Assembly: GCA_937982565.1 (NCBI GenBank)
Contig: CALJLN010000009.1
Coordinates: forward strand, 1-64,000
DNA: 64,000 bases
Source: UBA2421 sp002343075
GTDB lineage: Bacteria; Planctomycetota; Phycisphaerae; Tepidisphaerales; Tepidisphaeraceae
Direction: 5' to 3'
Position 1 is the first letter of the stretch, and each line of letters begins with the position of its first letter. Position numbers and translations under genes: made by a program. The notes beneath the pieces were generated by a model. That model did no database searches. It was not told the DNA's origin and saw only the letters and a list, made by a program, of their open reading frames with translations. This document shows positions 16,169 through 25,698 of the stretch, one piece after another.

Positions 16169-17866
16169 ATGGAGTTGGGAACCTTACTAGCCGCTGTCGA
16201 AGTCGGCTCGTATGTCAGCATCTGGAAGTCGCTGGCGGCGATCGTGGTTATCTTGATCTGGACTCGGCTGCTTACCTGGGCCGACAAAGACGGCGAGCGC
16301 GCCCACCTGCCGCGCGTCCCACTGAACACTGGCCTGGCCTTCGCGCTTTTGCTGGCGATTGTACTTTTTTTCATGCTGCCGACGTTTTCGGTCGCATTTG
16401 CCGTGCTCGTGGTCACGGGGCTGATTGCGTTTGGCGTCTATCTCGCTCTTCGTAACTCAAAGGTGGGGCTGGCTGATCTCGGAACGGAACTGAAAGAGTT
16501 TGCATCGGCCCCATTTGCCAAGCTCTCCAAGGGGAAGGAAAAGGTCGATGCAGGCCCGGGCGAAGTGATCATGTTTAATCACAAAGGCTCGCCTGTCATG
16601 ACGCCCGATGCCGAATCGCCCGATCTGCCTGGGTTCACTGCGATGCAGCGGTTGCTCGCCGGGCCTTTGAAAACCGGGGCCGACCAGGTCGAACTCATTG
16701 CCGCCGAAAATGCGACCCAGGTTCGCTACCTGGTTGACGGCATGCCCTACAACGGCACCCCCCTCGACCGCTCCGCCGGCGCGGCGGCGGTTACATTTGG
16801 CAAACAGTTGGCCAACCTCGACACCGCCGATAAGCGCCGCCCGCAAACAGGAGTCATGAAGGCGCAGGTAGACGGCGAGAAACGAGAACTGCAACTGACC
16901 ACCGCGGGAAGCAAGGCGGGTGAGTCGATGCGCATCGTGGTCGATGCCAAGCGGCGGCATGATTACCGTGTCGAGTCGATCGGTTTCACTGAAGATCAGC
17001 TTCAGGTCATCGACGCGCTCGTCCGCGATCCCGGCGGGATTGTGCTGCTTTCGTCGCCGAAGGGTCAGGGTTTGACGTCGCTGCTCTACGCGATGGTGCG
17101 CAAACATGACGCGTTTCTGAACAACCTTGCGACCATTGAGAAAGAGACGCTGCTCGACCTTGAGGGCATCACGCAGAACATAATCGCCTCGCCGGCAGGC
17201 CCCGCAGAAGAATTGAAGTCGGTTGACTGGGTTGTGAGCCAGGAACCCGATGTGATCATGGTCCCGCAGGTCGAGAATCCCCGGTCCGCGGTTGCACTGA
17301 TTCAACACGCCGCCAACGGGCGTCGAGCCTACGTTGGCGTTCGTGCCACGAGCACGTTTGATGCGATTAACCAGTGGCGGAAAGTGGTCGGCGATGATAA
17401 GGCGGCGTTGAAGCAGCTTCGATACGTCATTAATGAACGCATCGTGCGCAAGCTTTGCACTGCGTGCAAAGCCAGCTACACGCCCGATCCGGAGACGCTT
17501 CGGAAGATGAATATGTCACCGGAAAAGGTGGGCAAGCTTTATCAGGCCCGCACACAGCCGCTGCGCGACCAGCGAGGCAACCCGATTGTCTGCACATTTT
17601 GTAATGATTTGCGATTTAAGGGCCGAACCGGCGTTTTTGAAATGTTTGCAGTCGATGATGAGGTACGCCAGGTCATCCAGAACGGCGGGACCGGTTCGCA
17701 ATTGAAAAACCTTTTTCGAAAGCAGAAGGCTCGATATTTGCAGGAGCAGGCGCTGCTGCTCGTGGAGCAGGGTGAAACCAGTGTGCAGGAAGTGTTGCGC
17801 GTCTTGCGCATCGGCGATGAAAAGCCGAAGGCGGCGGCGGCCCAGACCTCCCAGACATCTTCGTGA
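16169..17866 (+). CDS. Membrane-fused GspE/PilB-like protein with degenerate ATPase motifs
   Basis: The first 95 residues contain three membrane helices; the rest follows the secretion-ATPase (GspE/PilB) plan. An N-terminal domain is followed by an ATPase core near 275-420, then the family's zinc cysteines (Cys430, 433, 475 and 478 as two CxxC pairs) and the GRTGVFEMF box. The nucleotide motifs are broken: the P-loop reads SSPKGQGLTS, with Leu302 where the Lys belongs, and Walker B reads PDVIMVPQVEN, with Gln367 in place of the catalytic Glu. The His-box LSTLHTN is YVGVRATST. ATP hydrolysis is therefore unlikely; a structural or regulatory role is inferred. The CvpA gene follows after 89 bases. 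Confidence 0.85.
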   Translation: MELGTLLAAVEVGSYVSIWKSLAAIVVILIWTRLLTWADKDGERAHLPRVPLNTGLAFALLLAIVLFFMLPTFSVAFAVLVVTGLIAFGVYLALRNSKVGLADLGTELKEFASAPFAKLSKGKEKVDAGPGEVIMFNHKGSPVMTPDAESPDLPGFTAMQRLLAGPLKTGADQVELIAAENATQVRYLVDGMPYNGTPLDRSAGAAAVTFGKQLANLDTADKRRPQTGVMKAQVDGEKRELQLTTAGSKAGESMRIVVDAKRRHDYRVESIGFTEDQLQVIDALVRDPGGIVLLSSPKGQGLTSLLYAMVRKHDAFLNNLATIEKETLLDLEGITQNIIASPAGPAEELKSVDWVVSQEPDVIMVPQVENPRSAVALIQHAANGRRAYVGVRATSTFDAINQWRKVVGDDKAALKQLRYVINERIVRKLCTACKASYTPDPETLRKMNMSPEKVGKLYQARTQPLRDQRGNPIVCTFCNDLRFKGRTGVFEMFAVDDEVRQVIQNGGTGSQLKNLFRKQKARYLQEQALLLVEQGETSVQEVLRVLRIGDEKPKAAAAQTSQTSS

Positions 17867-17955
17867 GATGGCGACCGAGCCGTTCACTGATTGTGCCGTT
17901 GAATCCTGTGCTGCCTCGATAGAACGCCTGAACAACCTAGATTTTGGATCTCTAA

Positions 17956-19734
17956 ATGATTCTCTCGCTCATCATCCTCATCTCCATCGGTATCATTGCC
18001 TATTTCCACTATGTTCAGGGTTTTCTAAGCTCACTCATCTCGGCGGTGTGCGCGGCGTTTGCAGCCACGCTTGCATTTGGGTACCACGAGACTGTCGTCG
18101 AGACCTTTCTCGGGGGGCGAATGGCCGACTACGCCCACTCCATGGCGATTGTCGTGCTTTTTGCCGCGATCTACACCATTTTGCGCGTCGTTTTCGATTC
18201 GTTCATCCCCGGCAATATCGCGGTGCCGCTCTATGTTGATCGCGTCGGCGCAGCGGTACTGGGAATCGTTACTGGCCTGTTTACCATGGGAGTCTTTGCG
18301 ATTGCCGCTCAGCAACTGCCGGTTGGGCCGAGCGTGGCGGGCTTCGCGCGCTTTCCGCTGGACTCCTCGCGGCCAGTGGTCGTTTCCTGGCCCGGCCAAC
18401 GCGCGATGGACAAACGCGTGCATGCCGAGTTGGTCGATGAAACTTTCGACGACTCAAAGCAGCAATCGCTGCTCATTCCGGTTGATGCCATGCTGGTTTC
18501 ATTCACTGAAGCACTGAGTGCGGGCGGCTCGATCTCGGGCGCGCGGCCGCTGCATTCGGTTCACCCTGACCTCCTCACGCAACTGTTCGGCCAGCGCCTC
18601 GGAATGCAGGTGGGCAGCCGCCGTGTGGCTTTCAACACCGGCGGGGCCAACCACGTCTCTCTGGGCGGGCTGTATCGCCTGAAGCAGGCCGCCCAAATGC
18701 AGGGCGAAAGCGAACAGATTAAAGATCGCAAGCTCAAGCCAACCATCGAAACAGCAGGTGACAATGATTTGCTGCTGGTCGTACGAACGCGAATCGATGC
18801 CAACGCCGCGGGTGATAACGATAAGCGTTTTCGGTTCAGCCTGGGGGCTGTACGTCTTATGGCCGGCGGGGCCAACTGGTATCCGCTGGGAACGCTTGAA
18901 GACGCGGGCATTCTCTTTTCCAACCGTCTCGACGATTTTTTGATTATGCCACCGGAAAAGGAAATGGTTGATTTTGTGTTTCGCGTCGAGGCCGATGCCG
19001 TGCTTCGCGATCCCGGCGCGTTGCGAGGTGGTCAGGCGCAGCTTAAACCGGGGTCGTTTATCGAAGTTAAACGCATGGGCCGGTTTGACGTGAGCGAAGC
19101 GGTCATCGGTGGCGCGCCGCCGAGGAGCGCGCAGGTTGGGCTGCAGTGGAAGAAGGGCGTACTGGAAAAGAAGCCCGGCACAATCAAGGTGGATGCCGAC
19201 GATGCCCCGCTGGAAGTGTCCGCTGTCACGGTTACCGACAGGCTGTTTAGCAAGATCAATGTCGGCAGGGGCGACACGAACACTGAAACCGATATCACCG
19301 GCGGCAAGGTGGTGGTACGCGAGGGCCGACTTGCGAGCTTCACGGTCGATGGCACGGTGAGCATGCAGCGGCTGGCCGCGGGCGAGTATGCCAAAGACCT
19401 GTTGGTGGAGCCTGCCGGGCAAAAACTCGTGCAGCTCAGTTGTATCGTGAAGGGTTCGCCGTGGCGGTGGGCCGATGTGGGCAAGTTTGAGCTGGAAGAT
19501 TCTGCCGGCGGCTCGCATAAGCCTCGGGGAGCGTGGTCAAAGGTTGTTGTGGGCACAAGTAATCACCTGGTGGGTGCTTTCGACGCCGACCGGGGCATTA
19601 CCGATGTTCCTGAGATCGATGGCAAACCGCTGGATGTCTATCTGGCATTTGCACTACCCCCGGGTGTTTCACTCACGGGGTTGAAGTTTGATGGCAAGCT
19701 GATCGCCAGCCTCAATACGAAGATTGACCCATGA
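17956..19734 (+). CDS. CvpA-domain membrane protein with large C-terminal region
   Basis: Residues 1-120 hold four membrane helices with the CvpA/colicin V production plan (SLIILISIGIIAYFHYVQGF at the start). The following 470 residues are hydrophilic and contain alternating beta-like segments, probably outside the membrane. Bacterial CvpA proteins are usually about 160 residues, so this is a long fusion form. Functions of the family are poorly defined (cell envelope, purine-linked production phenotypes). Its 3' end overlaps the convergent glycosyltransferase gene by 23 bases. It follows the pseudo-ATPase gene and is probably cotranscribed. Confidence 0.75.
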   Translation: MILSLIILISIGIIAYFHYVQGFLSSLISAVCAAFAATLAFGYHETVVETFLGGRMADYAHSMAIVVLFAAIYTILRVVFDSFIPGNIAVPLYVDRVGAAVLGIVTGLFTMGVFAIAAQQLPVGPSVAGFARFPLDSSRPVVVSWPGQRAMDKRVHAELVDETFDDSKQQSLLIPVDAMLVSFTEALSAGGSISGARPLHSVHPDLLTQLFGQRLGMQVGSRRVAFNTGGANHVSLGGLYRLKQAAQMQGESEQIKDRKLKPTIETAGDNDLLLVVRTRIDANAAGDNDKRFRFSLGAVRLMAGGANWYPLGTLEDAGILFSNRLDDFLIMPPEKEMVDFVFRVEADAVLRDPGALRGGQAQLKPGSFIEVKRMGRFDVSEAVIGGAPPRSAQVGLQWKKGVLEKKPGTIKVDADDAPLEVSAVTVTDRLFSKINVGRGDTNTETDITGGKVVVREGRLASFTVDGTVSMQRLAAGEYAKDLLVEPAGQKLVQLSCIVKGSPWRWADVGKFELEDSAGGSHKPRGAWSKVVVGTSNHLVGAFDADRGITDVPEIDGKPLDVYLAFALPPGVSLTGLKFDGKLIASLNTKIDP

Positions 19735-21271
19735 CGGGCAGACCTGCCAGCGCCCCGCAACCCCCCGCGGGGCGGGAAGTAGAGATCGCAATCGCGATTT
19801 CGAGCACCAGCGCCAGGTAAACCGGAACATATTCCATCGCCAGCCACGCCGGCGGCAGGGTCCAGACCGGCTCGCGGAGCAGTTGGTATGAAAGCCCCGC
19901 GGTTGCGCACCACACGAGCAGCGTCCAGCCGCCCGTACGTTGCAGAAACGGGACGATCGCCAATCCCCACAGCAAGTACCACGGATAGACCACAGGCGCG
20001 AGCAACAGCGGGATGAGCGTTACCCAATATGCCGCGTCGGCCAGGGGCATTCTCGCCCGGATGACAGCGTACAGCGTTGCAAAAAATCCTAACGCGCCGA
20101 TCAGACGGGCGGTGAGCTTCGCCGTTTCAAGCATTTGTCCGTCGCCGTTCCGAAAGGGGACAGTCAGCAGATAGTAAATTGAACCATTCGCCTCCCAACT
20201 CGCGGCGTAGAGTTGCACAGTCTCGCTCCACCGAACGAAGTTGGGCAGCGAGAGCAGTGGGGCGTAGATGAGAAGCAGGGCGATTGCAAAAAAGGGTAGA
20301 GGCGACCACGCCTTCGCCGCGCGCCAAGCGGCAATGGCGATGAGTGGTGCAAGCACAATGGTATGCGGCTTGATTCCTGTCGCCAGTGCCAGGGCGAACA
20401 TCGCCAATCTCCACTGTCCGCGCAGAGTGCAAAACGCCGCAGCGGCGAGGCACATGGCGCCAAAGATGTCGATGTGACTGTGACCGGAGACCTCGATCAG
20501 GGTCAATGGATTCCACGCGAAGAGGACCGCATACCACGGGCTTTTGCCGAGGGTGGAAAGCCCCGCCAGGAGCAAGCCAGCGGTGATGATGCTGGCGACA
20601 GACGCGAGCAACCGCATGGCCGGTGAAAAAGTGACGGCGTGGCGCCGAGGAATGCCGTCGCTCCAGCTAACAAGCGTGTCGATCGGGTACCACGTGCTGA
20701 CCGCCGGGCGAAGGGTGGGGCCTGCGATGTGCGCCGCCCGAAATACCCACTGCGCGGCAGGGGGGTAAATCGTTGCGGTCCCCAGGTGCTGAGTAAGTCG
20801 ATCGATTGCCGCCTCGCTCGGCGTCGACAAGCCCGCAAGAACATCGGTGTCGTAAGGCTGGTAAGGCGAAAGCCCCGCTGCGGCGAGGCGGGCGTCGAAG
20901 CGGTATCGAAAGGCGTCTTGAGAAAGCTCGGGCGAGATCATGAACATCGCCGCCGCGTGAAGAAGCGCGGTGCCTGCGAGAATGATGACGACACTCGCCG
21001 TGCGGCTAAGCTTGATTGCGTCGCGGGGCGTGGTTGCGAGCAGGCCCGCGAGCGCCACGACCGCCACACCGAGTAAGGTCCAGCCGGCGAATAGAGTCAG
21101 CCCGCTGCGCGAGTAGCCGCTGCGAAAGAGCATGGCAATCCACGCAGTTCCGCCGCCGAGGAGGATTGCGATGAGGATCGTCCAGACAACAAAACGAACG
21201 ATCGCGGGGCGGGAGGGTGCAACCCGTGGCTGGTAATCAAGCGTCGGAAGCGGTTCGGGCGCGGGGTTCAC
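19712..21271 (-). CDS. Membrane mannosyltransferase-like protein, GT87-type
   Basis: 519 residues with about eleven membrane helices. The loop after the third helix reads ELSQDAFRYRFDARLAAAG, followed by YPPAAQ near residue 165, a pattern of GT-C polyprenyl-phosphate mannosyltransferases (GT87/DUF2029 group) in which the acidic loop residues are catalytic. The start codon is GTG at 21271. It converges with the CvpA gene and overlaps its end by 23 bases. The acceptor is unknown; with the GT-C protein at 13.7 kb it suggests cell-surface glycosylation. Confidence 0.75.
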   Translation of the reverse strand: MNPAPEPLPTLDYQPRVAPSRPAIVRFVVWTILIAILLGGGTAWIAMLFRSGYSRSGLTLFAGWTLLGVAVVALAGLLATTPRDAIKLSRTASVVIILAGTALLHAAAMFMISPELSQDAFRYRFDARLAAAGLSPYQPYDTDVLAGLSTPSEAAIDRLTQHLGTATIYPPAAQWVFRAAHIAGPTLRPAVSTWYPIDTLVSWSDGIPRRHAVTFSPAMRLLASVASIITAGLLLAGLSTLGKSPWYAVLFAWNPLTLIEVSGHSHIDIFGAMCLAAAAFCTLRGQWRLAMFALALATGIKPHTIVLAPLIAIAAWRAAKAWSPLPFFAIALLLIYAPLLSLPNFVRWSETVQLYAASWEANGSIYYLLTVPFRNGDGQMLETAKLTARLIGALGFFATLYAVIRARMPLADAAYWVTLIPLLLAPVVYPWYLLWGLAIVPFLQRTGGWTLLVWCATAGLSYQLLREPVWTLPPAWLAMEYVPVYLALVLEIAIAISTSRPAGGCGALAGLPVMGQSSY

Positions 21272-21330
21272 TTCGATTTGATGTTACCGCCCGCAGGATC
21301 GTTGCATAACGGTGCCGGTGAGTTGAAAAG

Positions 21331-21912
21331 TTAGTTCCCACCGGGCTTGCCGACGCCCTGCCCCGCGCCCGTAATGTTATCCAATTGCCGCTGCAGGCTC
21401 CCGCGATCGTCTTTCGGGGGGGCAGGTTGCGCAGGCTGTTGAGGCTGAGGTTGATTCGCGCCCGCGACTGGGATCGCGCCGGGAAGTGTGATTTCCACCT
21501 CATCGCGAAGCACCACGATCGATTGCCGCCGCTGGTAGGCGTCCATCAAGTAATCGATGCCATCATCGCCGCCGGTGATGTTGTCCTTTACCGTGAGTTG
21601 GCCGACCGAGGTGATGAGGTCGCCGCGCTTAAGGCCGAAGAACGTGAAAGCGGGGCCGGTGGCTTCGACCTTCTCCACCAGCAGTGCCACGGTCTTCCCG
21701 CCCGATTGCTGGCCGTCGAGGGTGATCGACTCTTTGAACGACATCGAGCCGTCGCGGGCGGTGCCGCCGAGTTGCCGCACGTCGGCGGCGGCGGTGTCGC
21801 CAGCCTTCTTGACGTTCTGCACATGGTCGAGCGATCCGCCGCTCATTCCCATGATCCATACGATCACGCCGACTGTTACCAGAATCCCAACGAGGCCGAA
21901 TGCTGCTTTCAT
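21331..21912 (-). CDS. Membrane-anchored protein with PDZ-like segment
   Basis: An N-terminal membrane anchor (residues 4-24) precedes a central region (about 90-125) with GLKRGDLITSVGQLTV, the carboxylate-loop-to-helix pattern of a PDZ-like fold. The last 50 residues are rich in Pro, Gln and Ala and appear unstructured. GGAGT lies ten bases upstream of the ATG. No protease motif is present. Function unknown; a periplasmic binding or scaffolding role is inferred. Confidence 0.55.
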   Translation of the reverse strand: MKAAFGLVGILVTVGVIVWIMGMSGGSLDHVQNVKKAGDTAAADVRQLGGTARDGSMSFKESITLDGQQSGGKTVALLVEKVEATGPAFTFFGLKRGDLITSVGQLTVKDNITGGDDGIDYLMDAYQRRQSIVVLRDEVEITLPGAIPVAGANQPQPQQPAQPAPPKDDRGSLQRQLDNITGAGQGVGKPGGN

Positions 21913-21979
21913 CGCTTTACTCCTGTTCTTCGGGAGTATTATGCGCGTTGTCCAAGAAAGTATCGACCCGCACCGCTGG

Positions 21980-22717
21980 CTACTGTTCTCGGGTGGCCAT
22001 GAGTTGGTAGACCGTGTCGCCTTCCAGTTCTCGCTCGAAGTTGATGTATTGATCGATGTTTAGGAAGCAGATGTGCATGTGGATCTGCACATGAGCCAGC
22101 TCGTCGGCGCGCTCGAAGCGAACGTCGATAATCTTGAAGCCCGCGTTCTTGAATCGCTGCACGCAATCAGAGATGCACTTGGGGCGCCAGTCGGTGCGGA
22201 CAAGGACGGTGCGATAGCGAACCTTGGGCAGGGCGTCTTCCACATAGTCGAGCAGCCAGAGTGTGAATAGCATGAGCAAGGCGGCCATCAGCCCGAAGAA
22301 ATACAAGCCGAATCCAATCGCCAGCCCCACCCCGGCAATGCACCAGATACCCGCCGCGGTAGTAAGGCCGCGGACGCTGCCCTTGCCGTGAACGATGACG
22401 CCGGCACCGAGAAAGCCGATTCCAGTCATCACGCCGTATGCGATTCGGGCGGGATCGACGGTGATGTGGGTCCCCGCCGGGGCATGGAACTGGAAGCTGG
22501 CGAAGCGCGTCGAAACGACCATCACCACCGCGCTGCCGAGGCAGACGAGCATATAAGTCCGAAACCCCGCCTGGCGTCCGCGAAGCTCCCGCTCCAACCC
22601 GACAAGCCCACCCGCCGCGATCGCGGTGAGCAGCCGAAGCAGGCCCTCAAGGGGCCACTGAAGGCTGTTAGCCCAAGCGGTGAATGAATGGTCTAGCTGC
22701 TGAAGGAATGCGAGCAT
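21980..22717 (-). CDS. MgtC/SapB family membrane protein
   Basis: 245 residues with five membrane helices and the family signature: GLERELRGRQAGFRTYMLVC near residue 42 and the GIGFLGAGVI motif near residue 98. The soluble C-terminal part (about 160-245) resembles the ACT-like domain of longer MgtC members. In other bacteria MgtC inhibits the ATP synthase and helps growth at low magnesium; whether this holds here cannot be told. It sits alone between unrelated genes. Confidence 0.9.
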   Translation of the reverse strand: MLAFLQQLDHSFTAWANSLQWPLEGLLRLLTAIAAGGLVGLERELRGRQAGFRTYMLVCLGSAVVMVVSTRFASFQFHAPAGTHITVDPARIAYGVMTGIGFLGAGVIVHGKGSVRGLTTAAGIWCIAGVGLAIGFGLYFFGLMAALLMLFTLWLLDYVEDALPKVRYRTVLVRTDWRPKCISDCVQRFKNAGFKIIDVRFERADELAHVQIHMHICFLNIDQYINFERELEGDTVYQLMATREQ

Positions 22718-22777
22718 CGAATCGGAAATCTTAACACAATCTTAATGATTTGTTAAGCCCCGACGCTCGCGTTGTAC

Positions 22778-23146
22778 TCACGCGAAGACCTTCAGCGCTT
22801 CCTTCTGGCTGGGCTTGATGGTGAGAATCTTGTCGAGCCGGGTGATTTTGATCAGTTGCATGAGCTTCTCGCCGACGCCGCACAGGACGAGCTTGCTATG
22901 CGGGAGGGCGGCGAGCTTCTTGTTCATGGTTAGAACGATGCCGATGGCCTGCGAGGACAGGTATTGCACCTTCTCGAAATCGAGCACGATCTTGCGCCGG
23001 TCTTCCATGTCAACGAGGTGATAAAGGCTCTTGCCGATGTGTTCGAGAACGACCGGGTCCATCAATGACGGCTGGCGAAACTCGACCACGGTGAACTTCT
23101 CCACCTGCTGAACAATGAACGGCTGTGTTCCGACGGGATCCATCAT
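22778..23146 (-). CDS. STAS-domain protein, anti-sigma factor antagonist type
   Basis: A 122-residue single STAS domain. The region around YLSSQAIGIV (residue 65) is the segment that carries the phosphorylated Ser in SpoIIAA-like proteins, and KLVLCGVG follows in the expected strand. Such proteins release sigma factors from kinase-type anti-sigma factors, or form part of stressosomes; no partner kinase is encoded nearby. The start at 23146 (MMDPVGTQ) removes an Arg-rich, non-homologous extension present in the longer frame. Confidence 0.8.
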   Translation of the reverse strand: MMDPVGTQPFIVQQVEKFTVVEFRQPSLMDPVVLEHIGKSLYHLVDMEDRRKIVLDFEKVQYLSSQAIGIVLTMNKKLAALPHSKLVLCGVGEKLMQLIKITRLDKILTIKPSQKEALKVFA

Positions 23147-23260
23147 GGCTGCGAGATTCTGCGGGCAAATGCGTTGGTTCGCAACCCTTGTGCGAAACGC
23201 AGAGACTTTCCCGCGGGCGCGCCAAGGTCCAGGGGTGAAAACACCTGGGCACACCTGGTA

Positions 23261-25675
23261 TCAACGGGGTGGCCTGCTTTCGAGGGCAATCTTGAGCACC
23301 TGGTCGACGTTTTCGACGAAATTAAATTTGAGGGTGTTGCGCACCTCTTCCGGAATGTCGACCATGTCCTTTTCGTTTCGTTTCGGGACGATGACTTGCT
23401 TGATTCCCGCCCGCTTGGCGGCGAGGGTTTTTTCTTTCAGGCCGCCGATGGGTAGTACCAGCCCGCGGAGGGTGATTTCGCCGGTCATGGCGATGTCTGG
23501 ACGGACGGGTTTGTTGAGAAGCAGCGACGACAACGCCGTGTACATCGCCACGCCGGCGCTGGGTCCATCCTTCGGCACCGCGCCCGCCGGAACGTGTAGA
23601 TGCACGTCGCTGTCGGCGAGGAGTTTATCATCGATTCCAAGCTCCTTAGCATGCGAGCGGATCAGGCTGAACGCGGCAACGGCGCTTTCGCGCATCACAT
23701 CGCCGATCTGCCCGGTCAGAGTAATCCCACCTTTACCGGGCATGCGGGTGGCTTCGATGAACAGGATATCACCGCCAAAGGGTGTGTAGGCCATGCCGGT
23801 GGCGACGCCGGACACCCTGGTCCGCTGGGCAAGTTCTGGCTCAAACTTGGTGGGGCCGAGTACCTTGGCGACGTAGGCATCGTTTACCGTCACTTTTTTG
23901 GTTTTTCCGCCCACAATCTCCGCCGCGATGGAGCGGCCGACACTGCCGATCATTCGTTCGAGGTTACGCACGCCGGCTTCACGCGTGTAGGCCTCGATGA
24001 TGAGCCGCAGCGCACTGATGGAGAACTTTGCCTGCGCCGGTTTCAGCCCGTTGGCTTCAAGCTGCCGGGGCACCAGGTAACGCCTTGCGATGTCGAGCTT
24101 ATCGGCATTGGTGTAGCCGGGAATCTCGATAACTTCCATCCGATCGCGCAGCGGGCCGGGCACGGTGTCCATGGTGTTGGCAGTCGCGATGAACAGAACC
24201 TTGCTGAGATCGAACGGCAGATCGAGGTAATGGTCAGTAAAAGAGTGATTTTGGGCCGGGTCGAGCACCTCCAGCAGCGCGCTGGCGGGGTCGCCGCGAA
24301 AGTCGTTGCCGACTTTATCGATCTCGTCGAGCATCATGACGGGGTTGCGCGTCTTGATCTTGCGCAGTTCCGAAATGATGCGCCCCGGCATGCTGCCGAT
24401 ATAAGTCCGGCGGTGCCCGCGGATCTCCGACTCGTCGCGGACCCCGCCTAGCGCGACGCGGATGAATTTCCGGCCCATTGCCTCGGCAATTGATTTTCCG
24501 AGGGAGGTCTTGCCCACGCCCGGAGGGCCGAGAAAGCACAAGATCGCCCCCGACCCACCGCCGTCGGGTGTTACGCCTTGCTTCAGCTTAAGCACTGCGA
24601 GGTACTCGATGATCCTACGTTTCACCTTTTCCAGATCGTGATGATCGCGATCAAGAATCTTTTGCGCGTCGTTCAGGTCGAGCTTGTCCCGGGTCTCGGT
24701 GGTCCATGGCAGATCGGACATGATCTCGAGATACGTTCGAATCACGCCATACTCAGGGGAGGCCGAGGGAATGGACTCCAGCCGGTTCAACTCTCGATCG
24801 GCCTCCTTCATTGCATAGTCGGGGAGGTTAGCGTCGGTGAGCTTCTTGCGAAGCTGCTCGCCATCGCTCAGCCCTGCGGCGTCGCCTTCGCCCAGTTCTT
24901 TGCGAATCGCCTTGAGTTGCTCCTGCAAATAGTACCGCCGCTGCGATTTATCGATGTTTTCCTTAACCTGCGATTGAATCTTGTTTTGAAGCTCCAGCAC
25001 ATCAAGCTGGTTGGCGAGGCGCGCCGCTATGATTTGCAGGCGTTGCAGCACATTCAGCTCTTCGAGCATCTTCTGCGTCTCAACCACATCCGCCTGCATG
25101 TTTGCGGCGACAAAATCGGCCAGTGCAGACGCCTGCGTAATACTGTTGAGAACCTGGGCTGCTTCATCAGGCGTATTGGGTGAAAGCTCGATCACGCGAT
25201 TGGCTTGCGCGCGCACGCTGTTAACCAGAGCTTCCAACTCAGGGCCTTCGGTCACCTGATCGTCGAGCACATCGATCCGCCCCATGGCGAACGGTTCTTC
25301 CTGCTCGATGCCGGCAAGTTTGAATCGGGCCATGCCGTGAACAATGATCGATTGATTCCCGTCCGGCAGCTTGAATAACTTTAGAATTGCGCAGACCGTT
25401 CCGACTGCGTAGAGATCATTCTGCTTCGGGTCTTCCGTGTCGGCGTTTCTCTGGGTAATAACGCCAATGAGTTTTTCTGCCGGCATCACTTCATCAAGAA
25501 GTGCCTTACTCTTGGGCCGGCCGACGTTCAGCGGGCGGACCGTTCCCGGGAAGACGATGATGTTGCGAATCGGCAGGATGGGCAGCAGCGTCGGAACGAC
25601 GAGTTGCTGCCCGTTTCCGCCGGAACGGATGACTGTTTGTGTCGGTTCGCGACTGATGACGGTTGGTTCAGGCAT
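23261..25675 (-). CDS. lon: ATP-dependent protease Lon
   Basis: An 804-residue serine protease that degrades misfolded proteins. The N-terminal substrate domain begins LPILPIRNIIVFPGTV; the AAA+ core has P-loop GPPGVGKTSLG near residue 385 and Walker B ending MLDEIDK; the protease domain has Ser in PKDGPSAGVAM near residue 700 and Lys in GGLKEKTLAA. A small heat-shock protein gene lies just 23 bases upstream on the same strand, so the two are probably cotranscribed as a protein-quality unit. Confidence 0.97.
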   Translation of the reverse strand: MPEPTVISREPTQTVIRSGGNGQQLVVPTLLPILPIRNIIVFPGTVRPLNVGRPKSKALLDEVMPAEKLIGVITQRNADTEDPKQNDLYAVGTVCAILKLFKLPDGNQSIIVHGMARFKLAGIEQEEPFAMGRIDVLDDQVTEGPELEALVNSVRAQANRVIELSPNTPDEAAQVLNSITQASALADFVAANMQADVVETQKMLEELNVLQRLQIIAARLANQLDVLELQNKIQSQVKENIDKSQRRYYLQEQLKAIRKELGEGDAAGLSDGEQLRKKLTDANLPDYAMKEADRELNRLESIPSASPEYGVIRTYLEIMSDLPWTTETRDKLDLNDAQKILDRDHHDLEKVKRRIIEYLAVLKLKQGVTPDGGGSGAILCFLGPPGVGKTSLGKSIAEAMGRKFIRVALGGVRDESEIRGHRRTYIGSMPGRIISELRKIKTRNPVMMLDEIDKVGNDFRGDPASALLEVLDPAQNHSFTDHYLDLPFDLSKVLFIATANTMDTVPGPLRDRMEVIEIPGYTNADKLDIARRYLVPRQLEANGLKPAQAKFSISALRLIIEAYTREAGVRNLERMIGSVGRSIAAEIVGGKTKKVTVNDAYVAKVLGPTKFEPELAQRTRVSGVATGMAYTPFGGDILFIEATRMPGKGGITLTGQIGDVMRESAVAAFSLIRSHAKELGIDDKLLADSDVHLHVPAGAVPKDGPSAGVAMYTALSSLLLNKPVRPDIAMTGEITLRGLVLPIGGLKEKTLAAKRAGIKQVIVPKRNEKDMVDIPEEVRNTLKFNFVENVDQVLKIALESRPPR

Positions 25676-25698
25676 GTCAGGTCAATTCCAGGACGATA

